This document shows, piece by piece, positions 31,849 through 39,963 of a DNA stretch of 46,768 nt (position 1 is its first letter; every line of letters starts with the position of its first letter). The notes beneath the pieces were generated by a model. That model worked only from the letters and a program-made list of their open reading frames with translations. It was not told where the DNA came from and ran no database searches. Both the position numbers and the translations under genes were made by a program. The stretch is from the IMG/VR virus record IMGVR_UViG_3300032675_000039, positions 1 to 46,768 of that record. One strand, given 5' to 3'. This DNA comes from a virus.

Positions 31849-32708
31849 CATTTACCTTTCTGAACGTAAGATTCACAGCCTTCAAGTTGCAGTTCCATAG
31901 GTAAATTAAAATCGTTATGATCACACCACCATTTACCTTCTTCAACTGGTCTTGAGAACTCGCAAGTACGACAATTTTTGAGGGGCGGCTTCTTGTCAAA
32001 GCACGCCTCTTTAAAGTCGCACCATCGGCAGGGGTAAGCCTCATCACTCTCACCAATACGCGCTGGACGTATTTCTGCATTAACTAATATGTCAATTCGT
32101 TTGAGTATGTCATTTTGAGTGTGCGTGTCTGGCTTGATACGCCGAACGTAAATAGCCTCGTTATCCTTCCCGAGGGCAAAATATAGTCCTCGTTCAATGC
32201 CACTGAATAGCATTCCCGCCTGAACTTGATAATAATGCATCGGCTTAGAAATGACAACGCCTTTCTTTTCCAACTCATCAAAAGACTTCTTGTTATGCGT
32301 CTTTGCTTCAAGTACGTGTGGTGTGTTTTCAGCTGAAGGTATACCCTTTATAACTCCGTCTAGTTTGACTACAAAATGCCCAGTTTTGTCCGTAAACGTA
32401 AATTGCTCTCCGTTTGAGTCCTTTTCGTAAACTGTGTACCCCGCAGCTTTGAGGTCAGAAACGATTCGGTCTTCCTGCAAGTGGCCAGTCTCAAATAGAC
32501 GTAACATGCGACCATCAAATTCAACTGAGCCGTAGCCACGCCAATCCATCCAAATCTTCCTGAGGCACTCCTCTCCGATGCCTGACGCACCGAGCCTAGA
32601 CAACCTCATTGGGCGCGATTGACGCTGCTTTATAGCTGCGTAAATTTGCCCAATCATTTCATCCTCAGCTGCAGGAATCAAGATTGGTGCTGGTTTTTTA
32701 GTTGCCAT
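31848..32708 (-). CDS. Cas4/RecB-type PD-(D/E)XK nuclease
   Basis: This 286-residue protein has the core of the PD-(D/E)XK exonucleases: GHLQEDRIVSDLKAAGY (helix), FVVKLDGVIKGIP (Asp), HVLEAKTHNKKSFDEL (Glu-x-Lys), and HYYQVQAGMLFSGIERGLYF (the Gln-Tyr helix that closes the site). A C-terminal cluster of cysteines (CRWCDFKEACFD, NCRTCEF, WWCDHNDF) suggests a zinc or Fe-S site. It probably processes DNA ends in recombination along with the SSB-like and Sak4-like proteins encoded upstream. AAAGGAAATAC precedes the ATG. Confidence 0.85.
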   Translation of the reverse strand: MATKKPAPILIPAAEDEMIGQIYAAIKQRQSRPMRLSRLGASGIGEECLRKIWMDWRGYGSVEFDGRMLRLFETGHLQEDRIVSDLKAAGYTVYEKDSNGEQFTFTDKTGHFVVKLDGVIKGIPSAENTPHVLEAKTHNKKSFDELEKKGVVISKPMHYYQVQAGMLFSGIERGLYFALGKDNEAIYVRRIKPDTHTQNDILKRIDILVNAEIRPARIGESDEAYPCRWCDFKEACFDKKPPLKNCRTCEFSRPVEEGKWWCDHNDFNLPMELQLEGCESYVQKGK

Positions 32709-32799
32709 GTATTTCCTTTATTGCGTTATTAGAGGTGGGGCAGTATTTAGGATACTTATTTAAGCACTACGACCTTCAGCTGTGTGCCCCCGTAAAATA

Positions 32800-33321
32800 T
32801 TAATCCCAAGGATTTTTCTTTTTACCTTCTTTTGCTTCTGGTTTTACCTTAGCTGTTGAAAGATTGTCATCTTCTAAGTCTAATAATGATGGCTCTTTAG
32901 CTTTAGATTTTACTGCTGGGGCTGAATCCTTACCTACGTAGCCTACAATACGGTTACGGTCAGAGTAGCCATTTGTGCCTTTTTCAATATCAAGAACCGC
33001 CGTAAAACTACGCTCAAGCAATTCATCAACAGAGGTAGCGTTTGGCTTACCGCAGGCACGTGCCCATGCTGAAACCTGCTCACGACCGATGCGTTGCGCT
33101 TTTTCTGAATCGTTGTGAATGTTGTAGTTGTTCCAAATTTTACGGTTAGCATACTTACCTGAGACTACTTCAAAAGTTGCAGCAATCATAGTTCCGCCCT
33201 TTTGAGTTGTTTTCTCTTCAGCTTCTGTGCATTTGAGTTCATACTCACCTTTTGGTAATGGCTCGTAGCTACGTTCTTCTGATTCATACTCATTTAAATC
33301 AAATCCAAATTTACTAGACAT
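32800..33321 (-). CDS. DUF669-type single-strand DNA-binding protein
   Basis: The 173-residue protein reads FGFDLNEYESEERSYEPLPK, GEYELKCTEAEEKTTQKGGT and FEVVSGKYANRKIWNNYNIH, the typical beginning of DUF669 proteins, which are SSB-like in several phages. A helix-rich middle follows (AQRIGREQVSAWARACGK) and an acidic Lys/Ser tail. It forms a set with the Sak4-like ATPase directly upstream. The 91-base gap after it (32709-32799) shows no ORF. Confidence 0.8.
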   Translation of the reverse strand: MSSKFGFDLNEYESEERSYEPLPKGEYELKCTEAEEKTTQKGGTMIAATFEVVSGKYANRKIWNNYNIHNDSEKAQRIGREQVSAWARACGKPNATSVDELLERSFTAVLDIEKGTNGYSDRNRIVGYVGKDSAPAVKSKAKEPSLLDLEDDNLSTAKVKPEAKEGKKKNPWD

Positions 33322-33342
33322 ATTTATTACTCCTTTAGGTTA

Positions 33343-34080
33343 TTAAGATACTACAGGTATATTTTTAGAGATTTCCTCAATGGTCATCTCAAAAGAATCA
33401 GGACAGGCATAACGGTTTTTTGCAATGTACGCTGGACTTTCAGTCACATGCAACAATCTCTCTCCAGTAGTGATTCCACGGTTTACAGTGTTATTGAAGC
33501 CGACGTCTGCTTTTTTGACAATCACTTTGAACCCAGCATACGCTACTACGTCGCACCACTCCTGCAACAATGCATTGCAGCGGTTAGGCAACTTAGGTAC
33601 AAAGCGGTCATACGGCTCAGTCAAAGGGTTCTCATAACGAACCACTGAGGCATGCGCGAGTAAGACGATATTCATACCCTTTTTGCGGCGTAGTGCATCA
33701 AGACCCTGAAGAATCTCACGGAACTCTTCAGCTACGTAAACTTGATTCTTACCGTATCCTAAGTCTTTTGCGTCATACGATGACTCAACATTCTTAGAGA
33801 TTAACGGCTCAACAAGCCAATCAACAGAGTCAATCACTAGTGTTTTAAACTTGTGATCCTCTTTGAGCAACGTCTTGATAGCTCCTACTACGTCGCCAAT
33901 TTCAGAGGCACGAGGGAATGAAGTTACATCCAATGAATCGATACCGTCCTCAGTATTAACAAAAATTGGTGCGGGGAATTGAGCCGCGATTGTGCTCTTA
34001 CCGATACCATGATTTCCGTAAATACAAATTCGGGGAGGTAGTTCCTGCTTTCCCTTCACGAGGGAATCCATAAAGCTCAT
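33343..34080 (-). CDS. Sak4-like recombination ATPase (AAA_24 family)
   Basis: The 245-residue ATPase has Walker A YGNHGIGKST (residues 21-30), Walker B TLVIDSVD (80-87), and the sensor-like motif MNIVLLAHASVVRYENP. The order and size match RecA-core Sak4-type single-strand annealing/recombinase proteins of phages. It is paired with DUF669, as in many phages, so it probably loads on single-stranded DNA during recombination or replication restart. An AATAAAGGAAATAAAC leader precedes the ATG. Confidence 0.85.
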   Translation of the reverse strand: MSFMDSLVKGKQELPPRICIYGNHGIGKSTIAAQFPAPIFVNTEDGIDSLDVTSFPRASEIGDVVGAIKTLLKEDHKFKTLVIDSVDWLVEPLISKNVESSYDAKDLGYGKNQVYVAEEFREILQGLDALRRKKGMNIVLLAHASVVRYENPLTEPYDRFVPKLPNRCNALLQEWCDVVAYAGFKVIVKKADVGFNNTVNRGITTGERLLHVTESPAYIAKNRYACPDSFEMTIEEISKNIPVVS

Positions 34081-34094
34081 GTTTATTTCCTTTA

Positions 34095-34412
34095 TTAAAA
34101 GTTTAAATATACTGGGAAATACTGAAAGGTTCGGCTGTCAAACTGCAACAACTTAATCTCATTCCCAGGATTGTTTTGCGCCAATACTCCGACGCACACT
34201 GCTGACAACTTTGGATCTCCAATCATGCATAAATAATCACCTTCTCGGAAATCTTTTAAAACCTCGCGGGCATGAGCAACGGGGTCATCGTACTGAACGT
34301 CAGTAAAGACGTGTTCAATTTCTCCGAAGCGTGCTGCATCCTTGATAGTTTTACGCTGGGTGTTGTCCACTACCCAAACTACTTCTGGCTCTAGATTTAA
34401 TTCATCTTGCAT
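34095..34412 (-). CDS. Small conserved hypothetical protein
   Basis: I chose ATG 34412 (MQDELNLEPEVVWVVDNTQR) with GGAAAGGG upstream; the longer frame to 34457 would put a promoter-like TATAAT inside the coding sequence. The 105-residue product alternates strands and helices (RFGEIEHVFTDVQYDDPVAHA, split at YDDP, and GDYLCMIGDPKLSAVCVGVL) and could be a small alpha/beta protein. It lies just upstream of the Sak4-like gene. No known family is recognised. Confidence 0.62.
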   Translation of the reverse strand: MQDELNLEPEVVWVVDNTQRKTIKDAARFGEIEHVFTDVQYDDPVAHAREVLKDFREGDYLCMIGDPKLSAVCVGVLAQNNPGNEIKLLQFDSRTFQYFPVYLNF

Positions 34413-34439
34413 TTTTCCCTTTCCTGTTATTTCGTTTAT

Positions 34440-34457
34440 GTTGAAATTATAGCTCAT
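34440..34457 (-). promoter_or_regulatory. Promoter-like element TGAGCTATAATTTCAAC
   Basis: On the minus strand, ATGAGCTATAATTTCAACAT follows the stop of the GIY-YIG gene; TATAAT is at 34451-34446. The 17-base core recurs at 39757 and in shorter form at 5311. It would start a separate transcript for the hypothetical, Sak4-like and SSB-like genes, which would otherwise be cut off by the mobile gene. A good -35 is not apparent. Confidence 0.45.
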
Positions 34458-35136
34458 TATTTAAAACCTTACCAGAATGTCCAGTTTTCTTTTGATGTTT
34501 GCCAATCATCATTGCGATATGAGAATATCCGCATTCTGAACAAGTATATTTTCTCATAACCATTAAACTTTTACCGTCAAGATTCTTTTCTGAATGCAGT
34601 TTTGCCATCGTTGCTTTACCCACTTTGATCATTCTAATACTTTTACCGCGTTCATCTCGTTCTAAATGGGAAGCAGATCCGATCATCTTTGCAAAAATAC
34701 TTTTACCATCAGAATCTTTAGTCATATGTCTTAATTCACATGACACTTTACCTGCTTTTTTACAATCTTCAAGAATTTTTTCTTTACTTCTACCGTGAAC
34801 TCCTATTTTGCTATCATGAGTTAATTTTCCAATTTTTCTACTGTTCAATTCACCTTCATTATTGTGACAATTGTAAGATCTTTCATCTTTTCTAGCATTT
34901 AACTTTTTCAGAGTAAAAGTTTCAAATTCTATCACTTCATCAGGATAACCTATGAAAAGAATACTTATTGTGAATCTATTTGGATTTTCTCTAAACATAT
35001 TCCTAACAATTTTGCTAGAAGTAAAATAAGAAGTTCCTATATGGCTTGGATTTGAATTTTTCTTATAATTTGAACCTATATAGTACTTTCCATTTATTTT
35101 GTCTTCTAATTTGTAAACGTAACAATTCGGATTCAT
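34447..35136 (-). CDS. GIY-YIG-type homing endonuclease with C-terminal zinc finger
   Basis: The first ~95 residues show a diverged GIY-YIG domain: CYVYKLEDKINGKYYIGSN, then FTSSKIVRNMF and IEFETFTLKKL with a likely catalytic Glu. The middle has basic repeats spaced like small DNA-binding modules (KSIFAKMIGSASHLERDERG). The C-terminus YTCSECGYSHIAMMIGKHQ followed by KKTGHSG looks like a C2H2-type finger. It overlaps the end of the DNA polymerase gene by 4 bases (ATGA), a favoured insertion site for such mobile genes. Confidence 0.85.
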   Translation of the reverse strand: MNPNCYVYKLEDKINGKYYIGSNYKKNSNPSHIGTSYFTSSKIVRNMFRENPNRFTISILFIGYPDEVIEFETFTLKKLNARKDERSYNCHNNEGELNSRKIGKLTHDSKIGVHGRSKEKILEDCKKAGKVSCELRHMTKDSDGKSIFAKMIGSASHLERDERGKSIRMIKVGKATMAKLHSEKNLDGKSLMVMRKYTCSECGYSHIAMMIGKHQKKTGHSGKVLNNEL

Positions 35137-36968
35137 TTTGATGCCTTTTTTGATTTTATACCCCTTGACAACAATGCTTTTTCTAATAAATCTTTGTCAA
35201 GCCATTCACCGCAACCGCAGTTGTTAGCAATTATAACTGATTCGTAAAGATACCATTCATAATCCAAATCTTCTGGATGTTTATTAGGATCTTCTATTTT
35301 CATGCAGGCTCTAGCCCCGTCAGTTTTTGGAACTTTATTACCGTTTTCCTTGTATCTCAATGGTTGAAAATTTTTGTCTTTAGTTTGGTACCATCTGACC
35401 GTTTTTCCTAAATATTTACCATTTTGTTCTCCTCCGCCAGTTACATTTCTAGCAGAAATAAAATCTAAAAATAATGAATTCTTTATAGTTTCCATCATTG
35501 GAGCGCCTCTAGACAACCATAATCCAAATGCTTTTGAAGCTACTTGTGCAGTTGGATTTTTATTTAAACTTAAAGGCGCATATATCCCTTTTACTTTTAA
35601 TGACCTGTCTTGTTTTACCGCAAAATATGAATTTACGTCTTTGAGTGCAACAGCTCTATACGGCGTATCCTCAAATATAAAGCCAGTCAAGTCGCTAAAC
35701 TCTTTTACAATGTTGTGAACTTTTGTGACCTCGTTACGCCTATGCTTGAGCATGATTCCGTCGGTATTGGCTGAAACAACTTGAATACCATTGTCCTCTA
35801 AAGTCTCAATTAAGTTTAAAAGAGTAAGCTGACCCGTCAGAGTAATATTAATCATAACGTCGGGAGAATACAGTGCTGAATACTTACTAGCTGTTTTACC
35901 GAATGTTCCGTTCAATGCAATCCGCAATGAATCTGCAATTACCATGTTCTTTTGACGTTTACCTTCTAATCGTCTCTCGAACACTTTGCGATACTCATCA
36001 ATAAAGGTTGTACCAGTGTTAACAGGTATGAGATTGCAATTAAGCAAAATGCTAGGATAATAACTAGAAACATCATAATCAACAATTTGATAATCATCAT
36101 CAGTAACATGGCAAACCTTTCTATCGTGTTGTGAATGAAGACCTCCAACGCCCATCTGATATATACCATTGTTTATCGTTACGAGGTCTTCCTTCAGAAA
36201 GGCAGGTAACTCTACGTGCCCCGTTGACTGCTTAACTTCATATACGTGCTCTGACATCCTTCTTGTTAATTCAATAAGGTCAGCGCGTTTAAAGTTAATA
36301 AAATGTGGAACTATATACCGCACGCTCTCAGGAATTTTTGCATTTGAACGCTTTAACTTGAGCCGCTTGATAAACATCTGCTCAGCTACTTGAGAGTCAG
36401 ATTTAGAACGAGCATCAAAACCATACTCCTTACTAATTTCAACTCTAAGCTGGAGTTGCCCTTGCAGCTTGTTATAAAGCGTCTCTGTAGTATCTAAGTC
36501 GTTCTTGCAGTAATCCCAAACCATTGGTCGGGCAGACTCATCAATCTCCTGCGAATGATGAAACGGCAGGTCTTGAATGAGCGGCATGTGCATACGTGCG
36601 CCGTAAGTCTTTAGGCTCACAAAGCTGGGCGCGACCTCAATCAAATCAATGTGGTCAATCATAGGGATCTTGAACCTGAATTGCTTTTCAGCATCCCAAG
36701 GCATCAAGTTATCCCCGATGATTCTATCTCCCAGCTTTTTACATTCTAATTCTGATTTACCCGCTATAAAATAACTAATAACGGGCATATCATACTTTGA
36801 ACCATTAAAACTAATGAATGTATTTTTTGATTTGAAAAGAGACTTGACGCGCTCACGAGCGTCTTCATCATCTCCCCAGATACCGAAGTATTCTCCGCTC
36901 TCAAGAATCTTACCCATTAATAGAAACATGTTTGGGGCAACTTCAGTATCAAAAACAATAGTCCCCAT
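35133..36968 (-). CDS. DNA polymerase, family B, with 3'-5' exonuclease
   Basis: The 611-residue enzyme has exonuclease motifs VFDTEVAPN (Asp7, Glu9), FNGSKYDMP (Asn55, Asp60) and WDYCKNDLDT (Tyr153, Asp157). The polymerase motifs are A: YDVSSYYPSIL (Asp299), B: RIALNGTFGKTAS (Asn353) and C: VSANTDGIML (Asp403). In motif C the usual D-T-D reads N-T-D; the essential second Asp is kept. The enzyme is small for family B, without an evident protein-priming insertion. It is the replicative polymerase. No helicase or primase is seen in the window. Start overlaps the preceding stop by one base (TAATG). Confidence 0.88.
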   Translation of the reverse strand: MGTIVFDTEVAPNMFLLMGKILESGEYFGIWGDDEDARERVKSLFKSKNTFISFNGSKYDMPVISYFIAGKSELECKKLGDRIIGDNLMPWDAEKQFRFKIPMIDHIDLIEVAPSFVSLKTYGARMHMPLIQDLPFHHSQEIDESARPMVWDYCKNDLDTTETLYNKLQGQLQLRVEISKEYGFDARSKSDSQVAEQMFIKRLKLKRSNAKIPESVRYIVPHFINFKRADLIELTRRMSEHVYEVKQSTGHVELPAFLKEDLVTINNGIYQMGVGGLHSQHDRKVCHVTDDDYQIVDYDVSSYYPSILLNCNLIPVNTGTTFIDEYRKVFERRLEGKRQKNMVIADSLRIALNGTFGKTASKYSALYSPDVMINITLTGQLTLLNLIETLEDNGIQVVSANTDGIMLKHRRNEVTKVHNIVKEFSDLTGFIFEDTPYRAVALKDVNSYFAVKQDRSLKVKGIYAPLSLNKNPTAQVASKAFGLWLSRGAPMMETIKNSLFLDFISARNVTGGGEQNGKYLGKTVRWYQTKDKNFQPLRYKENGNKVPKTDGARACMKIEDPNKHPEDLDYEWYLYESVIIANNCGCGEWLDKDLLEKALLSRGIKSKKASK

Positions 36969-37294
36969 TAATCTTGGTTTACATAGCGTTCTGTTGGACC
37001 GCCGTCAAGAGCCTGCACGGGATACTCTAACTCTTTTAGCTTTTCAATAAAGTGAATTGCTTTCTCTAAGTCTTCCCGTCCGTTCTTGAGGTGAAACCGC
37101 TCAAGATACTTAGTAGCGCAACCTACAAAATAACCTCTACCGTATAGACGATAGATTCTATCCCAGTGCTGCTCCCCGTCAACTTTATAATGCTTACCAC
37201 CTACCTGCTTATTATTTGCGCTCATGATTTCCTTATAAGTTTTACGAATATCTTCTAAACTATCAATCCATTCTGAATGAGTCTTAGCTAGCAT
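36968..37294 (-). CDS. DUF3310-type protein
   Basis: The 108-residue protein contains KQVGGKHYKVDGEQHWD, GRGYFVGCATKYLERFHLK and EDLEKAIHFIEKLKE, the typical DUF3310 pattern found in many phages, sometimes annotated as nucleotide kinase-like without proof. A shorter start (MSANNKQVGG, 37225) has a better ribosome site (AAGGAAATC) and may be the real one. It sits between the thymidylate synthase homologue and DNA polymerase, which fits a role in nucleotide or replication metabolism. Confidence 0.75.
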   Translation of the reverse strand: MLAKTHSEWIDSLEDIRKTYKEIMSANNKQVGGKHYKVDGEQHWDRIYRLYGRGYFVGCATKYLERFHLKNGREDLEKAIHFIEKLKELEYPVQALDGGPTERYVNQD

Positions 37295-38264
37295 TTTTCT
37301 TCTCTCTGTTCATAATATAAATCTGAGTAGCTAACTTCCAGTCAGAGGCTGAAATCTTATCTGCCCAATATGAGCCATCGCTAATCTTATGCTTACGCTC
37401 ATATGCGACCATAGCCATTGGCTGCGCTACAAACTCAAAGAAGGGATTAACGAATCCACTTTTCTTGAATGGGTCATTGCAGAATGCCTCGCACTCAGTT
37501 AGGAATAGTTCCCAATCACCTTGATACAAAACACTAGGCTTGACTACTCCGTTTGAATACGCATCAAATACTTCACTGCTCGGCGGATTTTCTACATACG
37601 GCTGAGCGTTGTAGAGTTCAATATATAGATGCAGATTGTTACTCACCGTAAAGTATTGACCGACTGGCAGCTCAAGCGCAATCGCTACAAACTCTTGAAT
37701 CATAGAGAAGTGAACTGGATTCGCCCCGCAGTATCCCCACCAGAAATCATTACTCCTGTTGAAGATTGTCAAATCAACACATCCGTTCACAACAGCAAAT
37801 ACTAACTGCGTATTACAGGCTTTATCCTTTGTGCTTTTGTTGAAGTCAGATGCATCCCAGAGTTGAATAACCGCCTGACGGGAATTAGAATCAGTCTTGA
37901 GGTGCTTGATAACCTCTTTGAGTTGGTCAAATCCAAAGTGCTTACGCATCCTGTGTCCGTACGCCGCGTTGAATCTTACGCCGTCATCGCTGAATTGACC
38001 AATGGTAGAATTAAACTGCTTCAGGAACTCTACGTCATCACGTCCCGCGAGCATCCAGATTGATTCCATTAAGTGAAAGATTGGATTCGCGTCTCGTTCA
38101 GCAAAGAACAATACGCGCTCAGTCGGCTCGATGATTGTAGTCAGCACTGGTTCATCAATACGCAAAGCAGGACCATTACGAGTTTGAACCTTTACACCTG
38201 AGGTTTTAAAACGCCAGAGCATATCAGTAAATAATTCATTTACGTTGATAGAACGTATTTCCAT
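37284..38264 (-). CDS. Thymidylate synthase homologue, probable dUMP hydroxymethylase
   Basis: The 326-residue protein has the ThyA fold signatures: FHLMESIWMLAGRDDVEFL, FNAAYGHRMRKHFG, SRQAVIQLWDASD (phosphate-binding Arg), KACNTQLVF with the likely nucleophile Cys150, RSNDFWWGYCGANPVHFSM with Asn182 in the dUMP-discriminating place, and NNLHLYIEL. ThyA proper has CH after the Pro-Pro; here CN. In phages with hypermodified thymine, a homologue makes 5-hydroxymethyl-dUMP. The directly adjacent DNA kinase genes argue for that role, but plain dTMP synthesis remains possible. Confidence 0.8.
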   Translation of the reverse strand: MEIRSINVNELFTDMLWRFKTSGVKVQTRNGPALRIDEPVLTTIIEPTERVLFFAERDANPIFHLMESIWMLAGRDDVEFLKQFNSTIGQFSDDGVRFNAAYGHRMRKHFGFDQLKEVIKHLKTDSNSRQAVIQLWDASDFNKSTKDKACNTQLVFAVVNGCVDLTIFNRSNDFWWGYCGANPVHFSMIQEFVAIALELPVGQYFTVSNNLHLYIELYNAQPYVENPPSSEVFDAYSNGVVKPSVLYQGDWELFLTECEAFCNDPFKKSGFVNPFFEFVAQPMAMVAYERKHKISDGSYWADKISASDWKLATQIYIMNREKKNAS

Positions 38265-38277
38265 GTTATTTCCTTTA

Positions 38278-39141
38278 TTAAAATTCTGTTGTTGGTTTGT
38301 AATTCTGACGAGGCTTACCCTCTCCTTTTACTACTCTTTGATACTTATCAAACTCACACATGATGTTTTGACAATCATGCAGGGTTAAATCTTTTAATTT
38401 ATTATTTGAATCAATCAAGATTGAACGGATCTCTGTTAATTCCTGATTGAATCTTTCCTCAGTAAACTTTTTACTAATAGTGCGTTCATGCAACCTATTC
38501 AACCCACGCTGACTGCCTGGACCCATCGGTGCCCATGAATATAAATCTATAGCATTGTCAAGCTGCCCGCGTATGTACGTTAAATCTGAACTCACTTGCC
38601 CAGCTATAAAGGTTTGAATACCGAATGAAGTAGCTAACGCATTAGTAGTATGCTTGATTGAACCAGAAGCAATCGCCCCACGAATCTGCGGTGCAATCTT
38701 GATGATTGGCGCAATAATATACTCCGCGAGGTTTACAGACTTTGTGTTACCTTTGACCATCGTTGGGTAAACAATATAAGCAGAGCTATATACCTTTTCA
38801 CCTTTGGATTCTAGATGCTTCATCGCCTCAATAAACAAGTAAGGATTAAACTCCTCAGCGCGGCGGGGAATCACGAGGTTATCCATAAGGTAAAGCAGGG
38901 TCGGTGGCCAATTAATCAAACGAGCTAACAGGGCGCGGAACCATACGTCACCTTGAACATTCTTATAGTAATAAGTTAGGAGCCACTTACTTACCCTGTC
39001 ATCCCTACGACGCACATTACAGAACCGATACTTAGCGAGTATTGGATCAAGCGTATATGGCGGTAGAAATGATTTCTCCTTGTTTAGGCGTATTTGTTCT
39101 CGTTCATTAACAAACTCAACCAATTCATTAAAGAGTGCCAT
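38278..39141 (-). CDS. Helical domain protein of 5-hmdU DNA kinase (HMUDK_hel / aGPT-Pplase type)
   Basis: The 287-residue helical protein shows the family pattern PYTLDPILAKYRFCNV followed by RRRDDRVSKWLL (residues ~28-55), where the F-x-N-V-x-R-x-x-D-R-V core is characteristic of the helical domain fused to or partnered with thymine-DNA kinases. Further on come IRGAIASGSIKHTTNALA and WAPMGPGSQRGLNRL, a Gly-rich turn plus helix. It overlaps the P-loop kinase gene by 14 bases, so the two were probably one two-domain protein or act as a pair. It likely binds the modified base in DNA. Confidence 0.78.
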   Translation of the reverse strand: MALFNELVEFVNEREQIRLNKEKSFLPPYTLDPILAKYRFCNVRRRDDRVSKWLLTYYYKNVQGDVWFRALLARLINWPPTLLYLMDNLVIPRRAEEFNPYLFIEAMKHLESKGEKVYSSAYIVYPTMVKGNTKSVNLAEYIIAPIIKIAPQIRGAIASGSIKHTTNALATSFGIQTFIAGQVSSDLTYIRGQLDNAIDLYSWAPMGPGSQRGLNRLHERTISKKFTEERFNQELTEIRSILIDSNNKLKDLTLHDCQNIMCEFDKYQRVVKGEGKPRQNYKPTTEF

Positions 39142-39721
39142 TCTCTGCCTTTCTGATAACTTCTAGAGTGTCATTAAAGGCATCGGTGTGATCTATTGTA
39201 ATAATTTTTACTCCACCTGCATTATGCAAATTAACGCAAGCGTCATAAGTAGATTTATGTGCGCTTACAGTATTCGCTGGATTGAACGGCTTTGTTTCCC
39301 CACGGGCATCTCTACGCGCTTGCACTCTCTGTAGGCAAGTTGCGAGGGGCGTATCGAGGATAGCCGCGACGTATGAACCCGTTGGTTTAAGCATCTGTGT
39401 TGTGATTGCTCCTGGACCCACTTTTGAGAGTAACAAACCTTCAAGCAGAACATGACCCCTAGGATGAGCAGCCAAGGCTCGTTCTGCAATTTCCTCTTGA
39501 GTACTGATACCATCTGTACCTCCGCAAGTGTTTTCATAACTACCAATCACATAAAGCGGCTGAGTAATTCCTTGACTTGACAAATCAACATGATACCCCC
39601 AATGTTTCTTTTTACCGTTGGGGTCTATTATTGCTGAGCAGGGGTAATCTGTCAAAAACTTACGGGCTACAGTGGTCTTACCTGAGCCTGAAGTTCCGCG
39701 GAGTGATAGAATTACGTTCAT
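39128..39721 (-). CDS. P-loop 5-hydroxymethyl-dU DNA kinase
   Basis: The 197-residue kinase has Walker A LRGTSGSGKTT (residues 7-17), the family-specific stretch GSYENTCGGTDGI (60-72) with a Cys-Gly-Gly-x-Asp, GHVLLEGLLLSKVGPG (Walker B-like with acidic residue), and the Arg-rich lid QRVQARRDARGE. These match kinases that phosphorylate 5-hydroxymethyl-dU within phage DNA. It is followed by the helical partner with a 14-base overlap, and preceded by a promoter-like element at 39757. An AAAGGAAACAC ribosome site lies upstream. Confidence 0.82.
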   Translation of the reverse strand: MNVILSLRGTSGSGKTTVARKFLTDYPCSAIIDPNGKKKHWGYHVDLSSQGITQPLYVIGSYENTCGGTDGISTQEEIAERALAAHPRGHVLLEGLLLSKVGPGAITTQMLKPTGSYVAAILDTPLATCLQRVQARRDARGETKPFNPANTVSAHKSTYDACVNLHNAGGVKIITIDHTDAFNDTLEVIRKAENGTL

Positions 39722-39734
39722 GTGTTTCCTTTAT

Positions 39735-39760
39735 TCGGTTATTGAGTTGAAATTATAGCT
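39735..39760 (-). promoter_or_regulatory. Promoter-like element TTGAGCTATAATTTCAAC
   Basis: TATAAT lies at 39757-39752 on the minus strand, in TTGAGCTATAATTTCAACTC. The first TGA of it is the stop codon of the small gene upstream. The same 17-base core is found at 34451 and in part at 5311. It would transcribe the kinase, helical-domain, ThyA-like and polymerase genes. Confidence 0.5.
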
Positions 39761-39963
39761 CAATATTTTGCGGGCACTTCAAATGCGTGTTGTCTTTTCC
39801 ACATGTTACGTATTGTTTCAGGATATTTATTTAAGAGCCAATCTTGAAAAGCTGTCGCGGGGTTAATATTCAATAGAATCCCATCTTCATCTTTACATTG
39901 CATGAGGGCAATCACTAAGGCTTCTAATGACTGTTGACTGATATTCTTTTTATTTGATTTCAT
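39760..39963 (-). CDS. Small hypothetical protein before the DNA kinase
   Basis: The 67-residue protein (SQQSLEALVIALMQCKDEDG, then TAFQDWLLNKYPETIRNMW) is helical and starts with ATGA overlap to the ADDT-like gene. A possible small partner of the modification proteins, but no motif supports this. Confidence 0.6.
   Translation of the reverse strand: MKSNKKNISQQSLEALVIALMQCKDEDGILLNINPATAFQDWLLNKYPETIRNMWKRQHAFEVPAKY

Noticed and set aside
34413-34457. Longer N-terminus MSYNFNINEITGKGK for the gene at 34095
   Set aside because: It translates the TGAGCTATAATTTCAAC promoter-like element; the internal ATG has a better ribosome site.
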